The notes below the pieces were generated by a model. It did no database searches. It was not told where the DNA came from and worked only from the letters and a program-made list of their open reading frames with translations. Of a DNA stretch of 64,000 nucleotides, positions 40,436 to 49,331 are shown piece after piece. The stretch lies in the NCBI RefSeq assembly GCF_003610785.1, contig NZ_RAQQ01000012.1:124001-188000 (forward strand), written 5' to 3'. The position numbers and the translations under genes were made by a program. This DNA is from Micromonospora globbae (GTDB taxonomy: Bacteria; Actinomycetota; Actinomycetes; Mycobacteriales; Micromonosporaceae). The first letter of the stretch is position 1. Each line of letters starts with the position of its first letter.

Positions 40436-41455
40436 TCAGCGGGCCGCGTCGAGGCGGTGCACCAGCTCGGCCACGTCGACGCTGTACTCGCACCAGTCGC
40501 GGTCGGGCCGGTAACCCAGCTCGGCGTTCACCTTCAACATCGCCTCGTTGGCCTGGGCGTTCCAGGTCTGCACCTCGGCCAGTTCCGGCTCGGCCGAACG
40601 CAGTTCGATCAGCATCCGCGCCTTGATGGCCCGGTCGATGCCGTAGCCGCGGTGGTCCTGCACGACGATCGTGTCGTACTGGTCGGCCCGGGTGGGGTGC
40701 TGCGCCGGCACCACGACCTCGGTCAGCCCGGCCACCTCGCCGGTCTGCTCGTGCAGGGCCAGCACGATGTACGGCTTCATGCCGCGCCGGTGCAGGCAGT
40801 CCAGGCTGTCCCGCAGCCGCTGCGCGTCGTAGGAGCTGGGGCGCAGTTCCCCGTCCTCGATGTCGCGGACCTCGGCCTTGGCCCGCGCGTACGCCTCGAT
40901 GAGCTCGTCGGGCGGTCCGCCCGGGTGGAACTCCAGGTGGTAGCCCGCCCCGATGCCGCCGGCCATCTCGGCCAACTCGGCCCAGTCCACCGTGGAGAGG
41001 TCGAGGACACTGCGCGTCTCGACGTACTCCCTCGTGAAGCCGAGCGCCTCGTAGAAGCCCACGGCCGGGGTGTCGCCGACGACCTCGGCGCCGATGGAGG
41101 AGAAGCCCTCCTGGTAGACCCGGCGCGCCGCGACCCGCACCAGCTCGCGCCCGAGGCCGGTGCGCCGCGCCGAGGGGTGCACCAGCACCTCCAGCACCCC
41201 GATGTCACCGAGCAGGAGCACGTGCACCTGGCCCAGGATGGCCCCCGGCGACCCGTCCGCGGCCGGCTCCCCCTGCGCGACCCACGAGATCCGCCGCTGG
41301 CCCGGCATCACCTCGGTGAGGTATTCCCGCAGGGAACTCTCCCGCCACGGCGGATCCTGCGGCAGGTCCGCCGCGAGGACCGCGTTGAGCGTGTCCAGCA
41401 GCGATGCGATCTCGGCGGACGACGCGGTCCGCGCGTCCCACTCGCGCACCATCAC
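40436..41455 (-). CDS. Tandem GNAT acetyltransferase
   Basis: 339 residues with two GNAT folds. In the first half, VLEVLVHPSARRTGLGRELV carries the acetyl-CoA loop (RRTGLG) and VGFYEALGF the following strand; in the second, YDTIVVQDHRGYGIDRAIKA has the matching loop QDHRGYGI and WNAQANEAMLKVNAELGY the conserved helix. Double-GNAT proteins include mycothiol synthase MshD, but I cannot show that this is MshD. Acceptor unknown. GTG 41455 directly precedes ATG 41452; either could be the start. Confidence 0.82.
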   Translation of the reverse strand: MMVREWDARTASSAEIASLLDTLNAVLAADLPQDPPWRESSLREYLTEVMPGQRRISWVAQGEPAADGSPGAILGQVHVLLLGDIGVLEVLVHPSARRTGLGRELVRVAARRVYQEGFSSIGAEVVGDTPAVGFYEALGFTREYVETRSVLDLSTVDWAELAEMAGGIGAGYHLEFHPGGPPDELIEAYARAKAEVRDIEDGELRPSSYDAQRLRDSLDCLHRRGMKPYIVLALHEQTGEVAGLTEVVVPAQHPTRADQYDTIVVQDHRGYGIDRAIKARMLIELRSAEPELAEVQTWNAQANEAMLKVNAELGYRPDRDWCEYSVDVAELVHRLDAAR

Positions 41456-41525
41456 CCGTCTAGCTTGCCGCTAACCGCAGCCCGGGGGAAGTGCCCAGTT
41501 CTCCAAATGTAGGCGGACGATCACT

Positions 41526-43142
41526 TCACGTACGGCTGGCCCGCCCGTAACGGTTGGCGGTGTCGAAGACGTCCTGCGCGTAGCGGCGTACGTCGTTGTA
41601 CGACAGGATGGCGTTCCACCAGTCCGCGGGGATGCTCAGGTTGCGGCCGTTGCGGCACAGGTAGTTCGCGGCGGCCAGGGCGGCGTCGTCGATGTCGTGC
41701 GGATCCTTGCGGCCGTCGTTGTCCGCGTCGACGCCGACCTCCTGCCACGTCGTCGGGATGAACTGCATGGGGCCGATCGCGCGGTCGTAGGTGGTGTCCC
41801 GGTCGAGCTGGCCCCGATCGGTGTCGATGATGCGCATGCGGCCGTCCCGGCCGTCGAGCGGCAGGCCGATGATCTCCGGCGTGGCCCGCCCGTCCGCGCC
41901 GAGCGTGGCGCCGTTGGCCTGCCCGTGCGAGGACTCGACGAACCCGATGGCCGCCAGGGTCGTCCAGCTCAGCGCACAGCTGCGGTTGGTCTGGGCGAGC
42001 ACCAGCTCGGCGTAGCCGTACGCCTGCATGGCCGTCGGGGAGATGCCGACCTTGGGGCCGATCTGCTGCGCCCAGCCGGCCAGCGCGTCCGCCGGGCGGC
42101 CCCCGGCCGGGCTGGCCGGAAGCCCGCCGGTGGGCGGTGCCGTGGTGGGCAACGTACCGTCGGGCAGCCCCGACGCCGGCACCGACGGCGCCAGCCCGGG
42201 AGCCGGAGCGGTGGGTGCGGCGGTGGCGTCCGCCGCGACCGGCCGGGGCGCGCGGATCGTCGCCGGCACCACCAGCGCGCCGGCCGCCGCCGTCGCCGCC
42301 ACCAGGGCGAGCAGGACCACGCCGGTGAGCGTGAGCCGGCCGCTGGGCCGCCGCGACCAGGAGCGGGTGGCCCGGGCGGCGGCCGTCGCGGCGCGGCGTG
42401 AGCCCAGGCGTACGGCGTGTGCGAACGGCACCCGGTAGCCGCGGGTCCTCCGCGCGGGCGCGGCGCCCGGGGCGTCGGCGGCCGGGTCGGTCGGCGACGC
42501 GCCGGCGGAGCCGGTCGTGGAGTCGGCGTCGGACTTCGGTGCGGAGGCCGCGTCGCTCGTCGGGGACGGTGCGGTCGTCGCGTCGGCCTTCGGGGCCGGG
42601 TCGGTAGTCGTGCCCGCGCCGGTGTCCACGGTGGTGTCCGCGCCGGCCTTCGGGACCGGGTCCGTCCTGGTGTCCGGGGTGTCCGCGTCGGCCTTCGGGT
42701 CCGCGTCGCTCCGCGCGTCCGCGCCGGCGTCGCTCGCCGGGGCAGGGTCCGTGGCCCTGCCCCCGTCGGTGTGCGAGGCGGTGTCCGGGCCGGCGGTCGG
42801 GTCGGTCGCCGTGCCCGCGGCGGTGCTCGGAGCCGGCTCGGCGTCCGTCCTCGGCTCGGTTGACGTCACCCCGCCGGTCGCCGACGCGGCCTCGCCCGGG
42901 GCGTCGGGTGTGGACGCTGCCTCGGTCGGGGCCTGCCGCTCGCCGTCCGGGCCGCCCTCGGACCCGGGCCCGGCGGGGGTGCCCGCTCTCAGCCAGGGGC
43001 GGCGCGGCCGGGGCAGCCGTCCGGGAGCCGGATCGGGTGCCGCGCCGGACTCGGCGAGTGGCCCGTCGAGCGGCGCGGCCGGGCGCAGGGGCCGAAGTTT
43101 CGATCTGTCCTCGCCGTCCACCACCCGTCGAGTATCACCCAT
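41526..43142 (-). CDS. Membrane-anchored MltB-like lytic transglycosylase
   Basis: 538 residues. About 230 cytoplasmic residues rich in Ala, Asp, Thr and Pro, with no recognisable domain, lead to a basic segment and one membrane helix (LTLTGVVLLALVAATAAAGALVV). A Pro/Ala linker follows, then the catalytic domain: SWTTLAAIGFVESSHGQANG with the catalytic glutamate, IGPMQFIPTTWQEVGVDADN and DIDDAALAAANYLC, as in MltB/GH103 enzymes that cleave peptidoglycan strands. ATG 43142 is used; GTG 43154 and a GTG at 43124 with GATACT 6 nt upstream are alternatives. Divergent from the FmdB gene. Confidence 0.83.
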   Translation of the reverse strand: MGDTRRVVDGEDRSKLRPLRPAAPLDGPLAESGAAPDPAPGRLPRPRRPWLRAGTPAGPGSEGGPDGERQAPTEAASTPDAPGEAASATGGVTSTEPRTDAEPAPSTAAGTATDPTAGPDTASHTDGGRATDPAPASDAGADARSDADPKADADTPDTRTDPVPKAGADTTVDTGAGTTTDPAPKADATTAPSPTSDAASAPKSDADSTTGSAGASPTDPAADAPGAAPARRTRGYRVPFAHAVRLGSRRAATAAARATRSWSRRPSGRLTLTGVVLLALVAATAAAGALVVPATIRAPRPVAADATAAPTAPAPGLAPSVPASGLPDGTLPTTAPPTGGLPASPAGGRPADALAGWAQQIGPKVGISPTAMQAYGYAELVLAQTNRSCALSWTTLAAIGFVESSHGQANGATLGADGRATPEIIGLPLDGRDGRMRIIDTDRGQLDRDTTYDRAIGPMQFIPTTWQEVGVDADNDGRKDPHDIDDAALAAANYLCRNGRNLSIPADWWNAILSYNDVRRYAQDVFDTANRYGRASRT

Positions 43143-43168
43143 GCTCCGCGACACGTCAGGTCCGCGCG

Positions 43169-43174
43169 TACCCT
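43169..43174 (+). promoter_or_regulatory. -10 element, leaderless promoter of the FmdB gene
   Basis: TACCCT is followed by 6 nt and ATG 43181; no Shine-Dalgarno is present. Confidence 0.45.
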
Positions 43175-43180
43175 GATCTC

Positions 43181-43396
43181 ATGCCCCGGTACGAGTTCCG
43201 CTGCCGCGCCTGCGGCGACACGTTCGAGGTCAACCGCACCATGGACCGGGCCGGTGAGCCGGCCGCGTGCCCCCAGGGTCACCTGGACACCGTCAAGCTG
43301 CTCTCCACCGTTGCGGTCACCGGCCGCGGTGGCGCCTCCGGCGGCGCACCGTCGTCCGGCGGCGGTGGCTGCTGCGGCGGCGCCTGCGGCTGCTGA
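43181..43396 (+). CDS. FmdB-type zinc-ribbon protein
   Basis: 71-residue putative regulatory protein. MPRYEFRCRACGDTFEVNRT is the FmdB N-terminus with the first zinc knuckle CRAC; the second is in PAACPQGH, where a CPxG-H replaces the usual CxxC. The tail is Gly/Ser/Cys-rich (SSGGGGCCGGACGC). FmdB proteins are named from formamidase operons but have no proven general function. ATG 43181 has a TAnnnT box 6 nt upstream. Confidence 0.87.
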   Translation: MPRYEFRCRACGDTFEVNRTMDRAGEPAACPQGHLDTVKLLSTVAVTGRGGASGGAPSSGGGGCCGGACGC

Positions 43397-43560
43397 GACG
43401 CGAACGCGGGACCACCCGCACCCACCGAGCGGCGGGCGGACCTTGCCCCAGCCGAGGCCGAGTGGCACCTTGAGTCCGTGCCCGGCCGGCCGTTCTCACG
43501 ATGCGTCACCGCCCGGCTTCGGGCAGCATGAATCCGACGTCACGGGCGGAGGTTCGACGC

Positions 43561-46407
43561 ATGGCGGCACGGATCCAGCTCCCGACCGGGTGGGTGACCT
43601 TCGTGTTCACCGACATCGAGGGCTCGACCCGGCTGGCCCAGCTGCTCGGTCCGGACTACCGCCCCGTGCTCAGCGAACACCGCCGGCTGCTGCGCCGGAC
43701 GCTCGCCGGGACGGGCGGCGCGGAGCTGCTCACCGAGGGCGACTCGTTCTTCCTCGCCTTCCCCGACGCGACGGCCGCGCTGACCGCCTGCCTCACCGCC
43801 CAGCGGGCCCTGGCCAGCCACGACTGGCCCACGCCCGAGGCCGCGCCGCGCGTACGGATGGGTCTGCACACCGGCTACGCGGAACCGCGCGACGGCGAGT
43901 ACGCGAGCCCGGAGGTGCACCGCGCGGCCCGGATCGCCGCGGCCGCGCACGGCGGCCAGGTGCTCTGCTCGGCGTCGACGGCCCGCCGCGCCGACCCGTT
44001 GCCCGCGGGCGCCTCCCTGCTCGACCTCGGCCTGCACCGGCTGCGCGGCTTCGACGACCGGGAACGCCTCTTCCAGCTGGTCGCTCCGGGGTTGGAGCGG
44101 CAGTTCCCGCGCCCGCGCACCGCCGACGCGGTGGCGCACAACCTGCCCACCCAGGTCACCTCGTTCATCGGTCGGGAGACCGAACGCGCCGAGCTGCGCC
44201 GCCTCGTGGAGGAGCACCGGCTGGTGACCGTGCTCGGTGCGGGCGGCGCCGGCAAGACCCGGCTCGCCGTCGAGCTGGCCTCCGGCGTGGTCGAGGCGTA
44301 CCCGGACGGCGTCTGGTTCGTCGACATCGCCGCGGTGACCGACCCGGGGCTGGTGGCGTTCGAGGTGGCGGCCGTGCTCGGCCTGCGGCCGGAGCCGGGC
44401 CGGCCGGTGGTGGACACCCTCGTGGAGTACGCGGCCGCCCGCCGGATGCTGATCCTGCTGGACACCTGCGACGCGCAGCCGGCCGCCTGCGCCGAGGTGA
44501 TCGCCCGGCTGCTCGCCGGCGGGCGCGGGGTGCGGGTGCTGGCCACCAGCCGGGAGTCGTTCGGCCTGCCGGGGGAGGTGGTGTGGCGGATCCCGCCGCT
44601 CTCGGTCGAGCCGCGCGACGACGGCGCGGAGAGCGACGCCGTGGCGTTGCTGCTGGACCGCACCGCGGCGGCGCGGGGCGGCCGGCCGCCGGACCCGGCC
44701 GAGTCGGCGGACCTGCGCCGGGTGGTGCAACGCCTGGACGGGCTGCCGCTCGCCATCGAGCTGGCCGCCGCGCGGCTGCGGGTGCTCTCGGTCGGCCAGC
44801 TCGCCGAACGCCTCGACGACGTCCTCGGGACGCTGGACGCGGGCCGGGAGGACCCGGAGCCGCCGCCGGTGGACCGGGGCTGGATGGGCAACCAGCAGGA
44901 CACGGTGGACCTGGTCGCCGCGGCGGCCGGCGCGTCCCCGCCGACCCCGGCGACCCGGGCCGTGCAGAAGTCGGCGACGGAGCGCCACCTCACCATGCAG
45001 GCCACCGTCACGTGGTCGTACCGGACCCTCGGGCCGCGGGCCGCCCGGCTGCTGCGGTGGATGTCCGTCTTCGCCGGTCCGGTGGACCTCGCGACGGTGG
45101 AGTGGTTGCTCGGTGACGACCCGCTCGACCCGCTCTCGGTGCTGGTGGACAAGTCGATGGTGCTCGCCGAGCCGCACGCCTCGGGCAGCACCTACCGGAT
45201 GCTCGACCCGATCCGGGCGTACGCGGCCCGGCGGCTCGCCGAGGCGGGGGAGGAGCGGGCCGCCCGGGACCGGCACGTGGCCTGGTCGGCGCATGCCCTG
45301 GAGCGGGCGTACCTGGGCGCGGACGGTCGCCCGGTCACCCTGTCCCTCTACACGCTCGACCCGCTCGCCGGCGAGTTGCGGGCCGCGCTGCGCTGGTGCG
45401 CGACCGGTGGCAGCGCCGCGGCCGGCCTGCGTCTCGCGGGTGGCCTCGACCAGTGGTGGCGCGAACGGGGACTGGCCCGGGAGGGGCGGCTGTGGCTGTT
45501 CCGGCTCTACGGGCGGATCGCCGAGACGGGTGAGCGGATCCCGGACGCGGAGCTGGCGGCGGCGTACCACATGCACTCGCTGCACGCCGGGGCGGACGGT
45601 GAGTTCGCCGAGGAGCTGCGCTACTCGCAGCGCGCCGAGGCCGCGGCCCGGCAGGCGGGCGACGCCGGCCTGCTGGCCCGGGTGCTGGCCGGCCGGGCCG
45701 CGCCGCTGGTCGACATGGGACAGTTCGTCGAGGCCGAGCGGGTCTGCCGCGAGGTCATCGACTGGGCGCACGGCCAGGACGTGCTGGGCGACGCGCTGCT
45801 CGCCGTCTACAGCCTGGCCGAACTGCTCTGGCGCCGCGGTGCGCTGGACGAGGCGGCGGAGCTGCTCGGGGCCGCCCGCCCCGTGGAGGCGGCCCGGCCG
45901 CGCGAGCGGGGGCGGCGCTCGGTCGACATGCTGCTGGGCATGGTGGCGCTGGCCCGGGGCGATCTGATCGCGGCGCACGAGCACCTGCTGGTGGCGTTGC
46001 GCTCGCGGATGAGCCACGGCTTCCACGGCCGGGCGTGCGACACGTTGAACGCCATCGCGGTGCGCTGCGCGGCCGGGGGAGACCTGCACCTCGCGGCTCG
46101 GCTCTTCGGTGCCGCCCAGGCGACCGGCGCCAACCTGCGCTGCACGACCGGCATCTACGGGGCGTACTGGGCCGAGCAGCAGGCGGAGCTGCGCGCCCGG
46201 CTGGGCGACGCGGCCTTCGACGCCGCGTACGGGGAGGGGGCCGAGCTGAGCCTGGAGGAGGCGGCCGCGCTCGCGCTGGACGTCGAGCACCCCGACCTCG
46301 CCGCCGACTCCACGCGGTTCAGCACGCTGCCGACCCGCCTCGCGCCCCGCCAGGCCGCGCCGTCGGAACCGGACCGGCGGCCGGCGGGCCACAGCGAGCG
46401 CGCCTGA
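43561..46407 (+). CDS. Class III nucleotide cyclase-STAND ATPase-TPR regulator
   Basis: 948-residue signalling protein. Residues 10-170: class III cyclase homology domain with VTFVFTDIEGSTRLAQLLG (metal Asp18) and LLTEGDSFFLAFPD (second metal Asp61). Residues about 195-500: NB-ARC-like STAND ATPase with Walker A VLGAGGAGKTRLAVELA (near 225-235), RMLILLDTCDA Walker B and VLATSRESFG sensor. Residues about 520-930: winged helix and TPR-like repeats. It resembles mycobacterial cyclase-LuxR proteins but has no C-terminal LuxR HTH. ATG 43561 has GGAGG 8 nt upstream; an earlier in-frame start is 43501. Ligand and target unknown. Confidence 0.85.
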   Translation: MAARIQLPTGWVTFVFTDIEGSTRLAQLLGPDYRPVLSEHRRLLRRTLAGTGGAELLTEGDSFFLAFPDATAALTACLTAQRALASHDWPTPEAAPRVRMGLHTGYAEPRDGEYASPEVHRAARIAAAAHGGQVLCSASTARRADPLPAGASLLDLGLHRLRGFDDRERLFQLVAPGLERQFPRPRTADAVAHNLPTQVTSFIGRETERAELRRLVEEHRLVTVLGAGGAGKTRLAVELASGVVEAYPDGVWFVDIAAVTDPGLVAFEVAAVLGLRPEPGRPVVDTLVEYAAARRMLILLDTCDAQPAACAEVIARLLAGGRGVRVLATSRESFGLPGEVVWRIPPLSVEPRDDGAESDAVALLLDRTAAARGGRPPDPAESADLRRVVQRLDGLPLAIELAAARLRVLSVGQLAERLDDVLGTLDAGREDPEPPPVDRGWMGNQQDTVDLVAAAAGASPPTPATRAVQKSATERHLTMQATVTWSYRTLGPRAARLLRWMSVFAGPVDLATVEWLLGDDPLDPLSVLVDKSMVLAEPHASGSTYRMLDPIRAYAARRLAEAGEERAARDRHVAWSAHALERAYLGADGRPVTLSLYTLDPLAGELRAALRWCATGGSAAAGLRLAGGLDQWWRERGLAREGRLWLFRLYGRIAETGERIPDAELAAAYHMHSLHAGADGEFAEELRYSQRAEAAARQAGDAGLLARVLAGRAAPLVDMGQFVEAERVCREVIDWAHGQDVLGDALLAVYSLAELLWRRGALDEAAELLGAARPVEAARPRERGRRSVDMLLGMVALARGDLIAAHEHLLVALRSRMSHGFHGRACDTLNAIAVRCAAGGDLHLAARLFGAAQATGANLRCTTGIYGAYWAEQQAELRARLGDAAFDAAYGEGAELSLEEAAALALDVEHPDLAADSTRFSTLPTRLAPRQAAPSEPDRRPAGHSERA

Positions 46408-46530
46408 CCGTACGGTGGGCGGGACGTCAGCGCCGGCGCCGGCGGCGAACCGCGCCGGCTCGGGGGTCGCCAGCCGGAGACGAGGCGGACGACGAATCCC
46501 GAGGCGGGACGACGAGTCCTGCGGCGGACC

Positions 46531-46569
46531 CGGGCCCGTGCGCCCCGTTCTCCCGGTGGCACGGGCCCG
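46531..46569. terminator. Bidirectional hairpin terminator
   Basis: CGGGCCCGTGC (46531-46541) pairs perfectly with GCACGGGCCCG (46559-46569), between the convergent cyclase and phospholipase genes. Confidence 0.65.
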
Positions 46570-46602
46570 CGTCGCTGAGGGTGGACGGTGCGACCCGTCG
46601 GG

Positions 46603-47145
46603 TCAGGCGCGCAGCCCGGCCCGGCGCTCGGCGTCGGCCTTCATGGCGGCGGCGCGCTCGATGTCGGCCGGGTCCACGGCCGCCAGGGAGCCGAAGAGGC
46701 TGACGGCCTGGTAGTAGGTCCACGCCAGGCTGAGGCAGGCCGGGCGGACGACCGAGTTGTACGTGGCGCAGACCCGCTTGAGGTCCTCGTAGAAGGCGCT
46801 GTCCAGCCGGGGCTTGTTGGCCGGGAACTGGCCCATCGCCTTGTAGTTGCGGTAGCCGAAGTCGTGCCGGTAGCAGGAGAGTTCGAAGCGGAATCCGAGC
46901 GGGTTGTCCGGGCTCGACGAGCAGTAGTCGGTGGACCAGTCGAAGGCGTACTCGGCCCAGGGCGCCCGGTCCAGGCGGGCCGAGTTCCAGGCGGCGTAGC
47001 TGGTGGCGCTGGTCTGCGTCCATCCGGACAGGACGGTGAGCTTCTGTGTCGGGGTGACGGCGGCGGTGGCGGGGGAGGCGGCTCCCAGCGCGACGAGCAG
47101 CGCGAGCGCGCCCGAGGCGAGGAGCGTGGCGAGGCGTCTGGGCAC
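46603..47145 (-). CDS. Secreted prokaryotic phospholipase A2
   Basis: 180-residue exported enzyme that releases the sn-2 fatty acid of phospholipids, calcium-dependent in characterised Streptomyces members. Signal peptide of about 29 residues ending ASPATAA. Mature part: FDWSTDYCSSSPDNP (calcium site and Cys75), SCYRHDFGYRNYK with the catalytic His94-Asp95 pair, then VCATYN and PACLSLAW, giving four cysteines for two disulphides. Length and layout match the PF09056 family. GTG 47145 has GGAGG 5 nt upstream. Confidence 0.92.
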   Translation of the reverse strand: MPRRLATLLASGALALLVALGAASPATAAVTPTQKLTVLSGWTQTSATSYAAWNSARLDRAPWAEYAFDWSTDYCSSSPDNPLGFRFELSCYRHDFGYRNYKAMGQFPANKPRLDSAFYEDLKRVCATYNSVVRPACLSLAWTYYQAVSLFGSLAAVDPADIERAAAMKADAERRAGLRA

Positions 47146-47320
47146 TGGTACCTCCGCGGGGGTGTGCGGGTGGGTGGTTACCGGCGGGTCACCGGATGCC
47201 CATCAGTGTCGATCGATGAATAGGCGTAGATCTTGCGCCTGGCCCGACGATTGGTGACATCCGTCGAAACAGACGAATGCCCCGGGCGCGGGGCGCACCC
47301 GGGGCATCCGACCGTTGCGG

Positions 47321-48985
47321 TCAGCGCAGCACGAAGGCCGGCGGGCTCGCCGGGCTCTCGTTGGCCAGCCGGTCGAGCGCGGTCACGTAGTACGTGTACC
47401 GCTTGCCCGGCTCGGCGGTCGTGTCCACCCAGGACTGGACCCGGCCGTCGGTGGCGCGGACGGTGTCGACCAGGTGGGTGGCGTCGGCGAAGTCGCACTT
47501 GCCGGCCAGCTTCACGCCGTCGAAGCGGTAGATCGCGTACGAGGTGGCGGTGCCGAGCGGTCCGACACCGTCGGCCGGCTGCTGCCAGCTCAGCCGGACC
47601 CCGTCGTCCTCGCGGACGGACCGGGTGACCACGGGCATCAGCAGCGGCTTCGCCGGCAGGTGCGACATGGTCGGGATCAGCGCCGGGCGGGAGTAGTGCT
47701 CGGCCGCGTAGATGTCGGTGGCGCCGAGCCGGTTGGCGCGCACCTGCACGGCCGAGAAGTGGATGTTGCCCTGGACCTCCGGGTACGACCGGTTGAGGGT
47801 CAGGTGGTCCGACAGCTCACGCGGGTTCATCCAGAACGACCCGTACGCCGGGTCGCCGCTCTTGTAGTCGGCCTGCCCGATGTAGAGCTGCACCCGGGTG
47901 CCCCGGACGGTCTCCGCCCACCAGGGCACCAGCCGCGCGTAGTCCGCCGCCGGGTACTGGCCGATGTACCAGTAGAGCTGCGGGACGATGTAGTCGATCC
48001 ACTCCTCCTTGACCCACTTGCGGGTGTCGGCGGAGATGATGTCGTACGACTGGCTGCCGGTGGTGTCCGAGCCGAGCGGGTCGGCGGACTTGTTCCGCCA
48101 GATGCCGAACGGGCTGACGCCGAACTTCACCCAGGGCTTGACAAGCTTGATCTTGGCGTTCATCTCCTGGATCAGCAGGTTGATGTTGTCCCGCCGCCAG
48201 TCAGCCTTGTCGGTGAAGCCGCGGTTGTACTGGGCGAAGGTGGCGTCGTCCGGGTACTGGTGGGTGCCGCTCGGGTACGGGTAGAAGTAGTCGTCGAAGT
48301 GGACGGCGTCGATGTCGTACCGCTTCACCGCGTCCATCATCGCGGTCTCGACGAACTCGCGGACCTCGGGGATGCCGGGGTTGTAGTAGAGCCGGCTGCC
48401 GGCGACGCCGGCCGGCGGGTACGCGAACACCCAGTCCGGGTGCTGTCGGGCCGGGTGGTTCGGGGCCAGCTTCGAGATGTCCGCGCCGGCGCCGCCGGGG
48501 GCCGGCATCGAGACGCGGTACGGGTTCATCCAGGCGTGGAACTCCAGGTTCCGCTTGTGCGACTCCTCCACGAGGAACGCCAGCGGGTCCCAGCCCGGGT
48601 CCTGCCCGCGGACGCCCGTCAGGTACTCCGACCAGGGCTCGTGCGGGGACGGCCAGAACGCGTCGGCGGTGGGGCGGACCTGGACCACGACGGCGTTGTG
48701 GTTCAGCCGCTCGGCCAGGTCGAGCCATTCGAGGTACTCGGCCTTCTGGCGGGCGACCTGATCGGGCGCGGTCTGGGACGCCTTGCTCGGCCAGTCGATG
48801 TTGGTGACGGAGGCGATCCACAGCGCCCGGAACTGCCGCTTCGGGGTGGCGGGATCGGTGGTGCAGGCAGCGGTGGCGGTGGTGGCACCCGCCGCGTCGG
48901 GCGTGGCGGACGCGGGGGTGGCGGCGACGAGCGCGCCGAGCAGCGCCGCGGCCAGCCCGGCCGCGCCGAGCCGAGTTGCCTTCAT
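47321..48985 (-). CDS. Secreted GH10-like (GHL10/DUF187) glycoside hydrolase
   Basis: 554 residues. Signal peptide of about 27 residues (AALLGALVAATPASA). The TIM-barrel domain starts RQFRALWIASVTNIDWPSKA, followed by NAVVVQVRPTADAFWPS, LEFHAWMNPYRVS, YDIDAVHFDDYFYPYP and WIDYIVPQLYW, the DUF187/YngK-type signature of enzymes thought to cut polysaccharide or peptidoglycan-related glycans. The last ~100 residues form a fibronectin-III-like module (VRLSWQQPADG ... YTYYVTALDRLANESPA). ATG 48985 has AAGGGA upstream. Substrate unknown; a palindromic operator lies about 80 bp upstream. Confidence 0.87.
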   Translation of the reverse strand: MKATRLGAAGLAAALLGALVAATPASATPDAAGATTATAACTTDPATPKRQFRALWIASVTNIDWPSKASQTAPDQVARQKAEYLEWLDLAERLNHNAVVVQVRPTADAFWPSPHEPWSEYLTGVRGQDPGWDPLAFLVEESHKRNLEFHAWMNPYRVSMPAPGGAGADISKLAPNHPARQHPDWVFAYPPAGVAGSRLYYNPGIPEVREFVETAMMDAVKRYDIDAVHFDDYFYPYPSGTHQYPDDATFAQYNRGFTDKADWRRDNINLLIQEMNAKIKLVKPWVKFGVSPFGIWRNKSADPLGSDTTGSQSYDIISADTRKWVKEEWIDYIVPQLYWYIGQYPAADYARLVPWWAETVRGTRVQLYIGQADYKSGDPAYGSFWMNPRELSDHLTLNRSYPEVQGNIHFSAVQVRANRLGATDIYAAEHYSRPALIPTMSHLPAKPLLMPVVTRSVREDDGVRLSWQQPADGVGPLGTATSYAIYRFDGVKLAGKCDFADATHLVDTVRATDGRVQSWVDTTAEPGKRYTYYVTALDRLANESPASPPAFVLR

Positions 48986-49066
48986 GGGTGTGTCCCTTCG
49001 TTGGGGCTCCCGTGCAGGGTTCATCGCGGCGCCTTCGGCAAGATTCGCCGCCGGCTATTTGCCGCT

Positions 49067-49085
49067 GGTAGGAAATTTTCATACC
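49067..49085. promoter_or_regulatory. Palindromic operator upstream of the GH10-like gene
   Basis: GGTAGGAAATTTTCATACC is a near-perfect inverted repeat (8 of 9 arm positions), AT-rich in a GC-rich setting, in the 346-bp divergent region between the secreted hydrolase and the amino-acid permease. It looks like a sugar-regulator site (RpiR- or ROK-type dyads are similar), but the protein is unidentified. Confidence 0.5.
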
Positions 49086-49331
49086 GTACGCGTCCGCGCA
49101 AGTGTCTGCGCAGGTTCTGTCCGTCCGTCCGATGCCCGCCCCCGGCCGCCGGCCGTCCCGTTCCGCCCACCGGCCGCCCGATCGTGCCGGATTCACCCGT
49201 CCCGGCGGCACGCCCCGTGACCTGCCCCGACAGGCGTGGCGCACGGTGGTTGGCGGTGACGCGCACGGGGTAGCAACGCCGGTCACCGGCCGCCACGGGG
49301 GTGGCCGCACGGTGGGAGGGGTGAGAGCGCG

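Noticed and set aside
40436..41455. Firm assignment as mycothiol synthase MshD
   Set aside because: Two GNAT domains and a mycothiol-producing host fit, but MshD-specific residues could not be recognised without an alignment.
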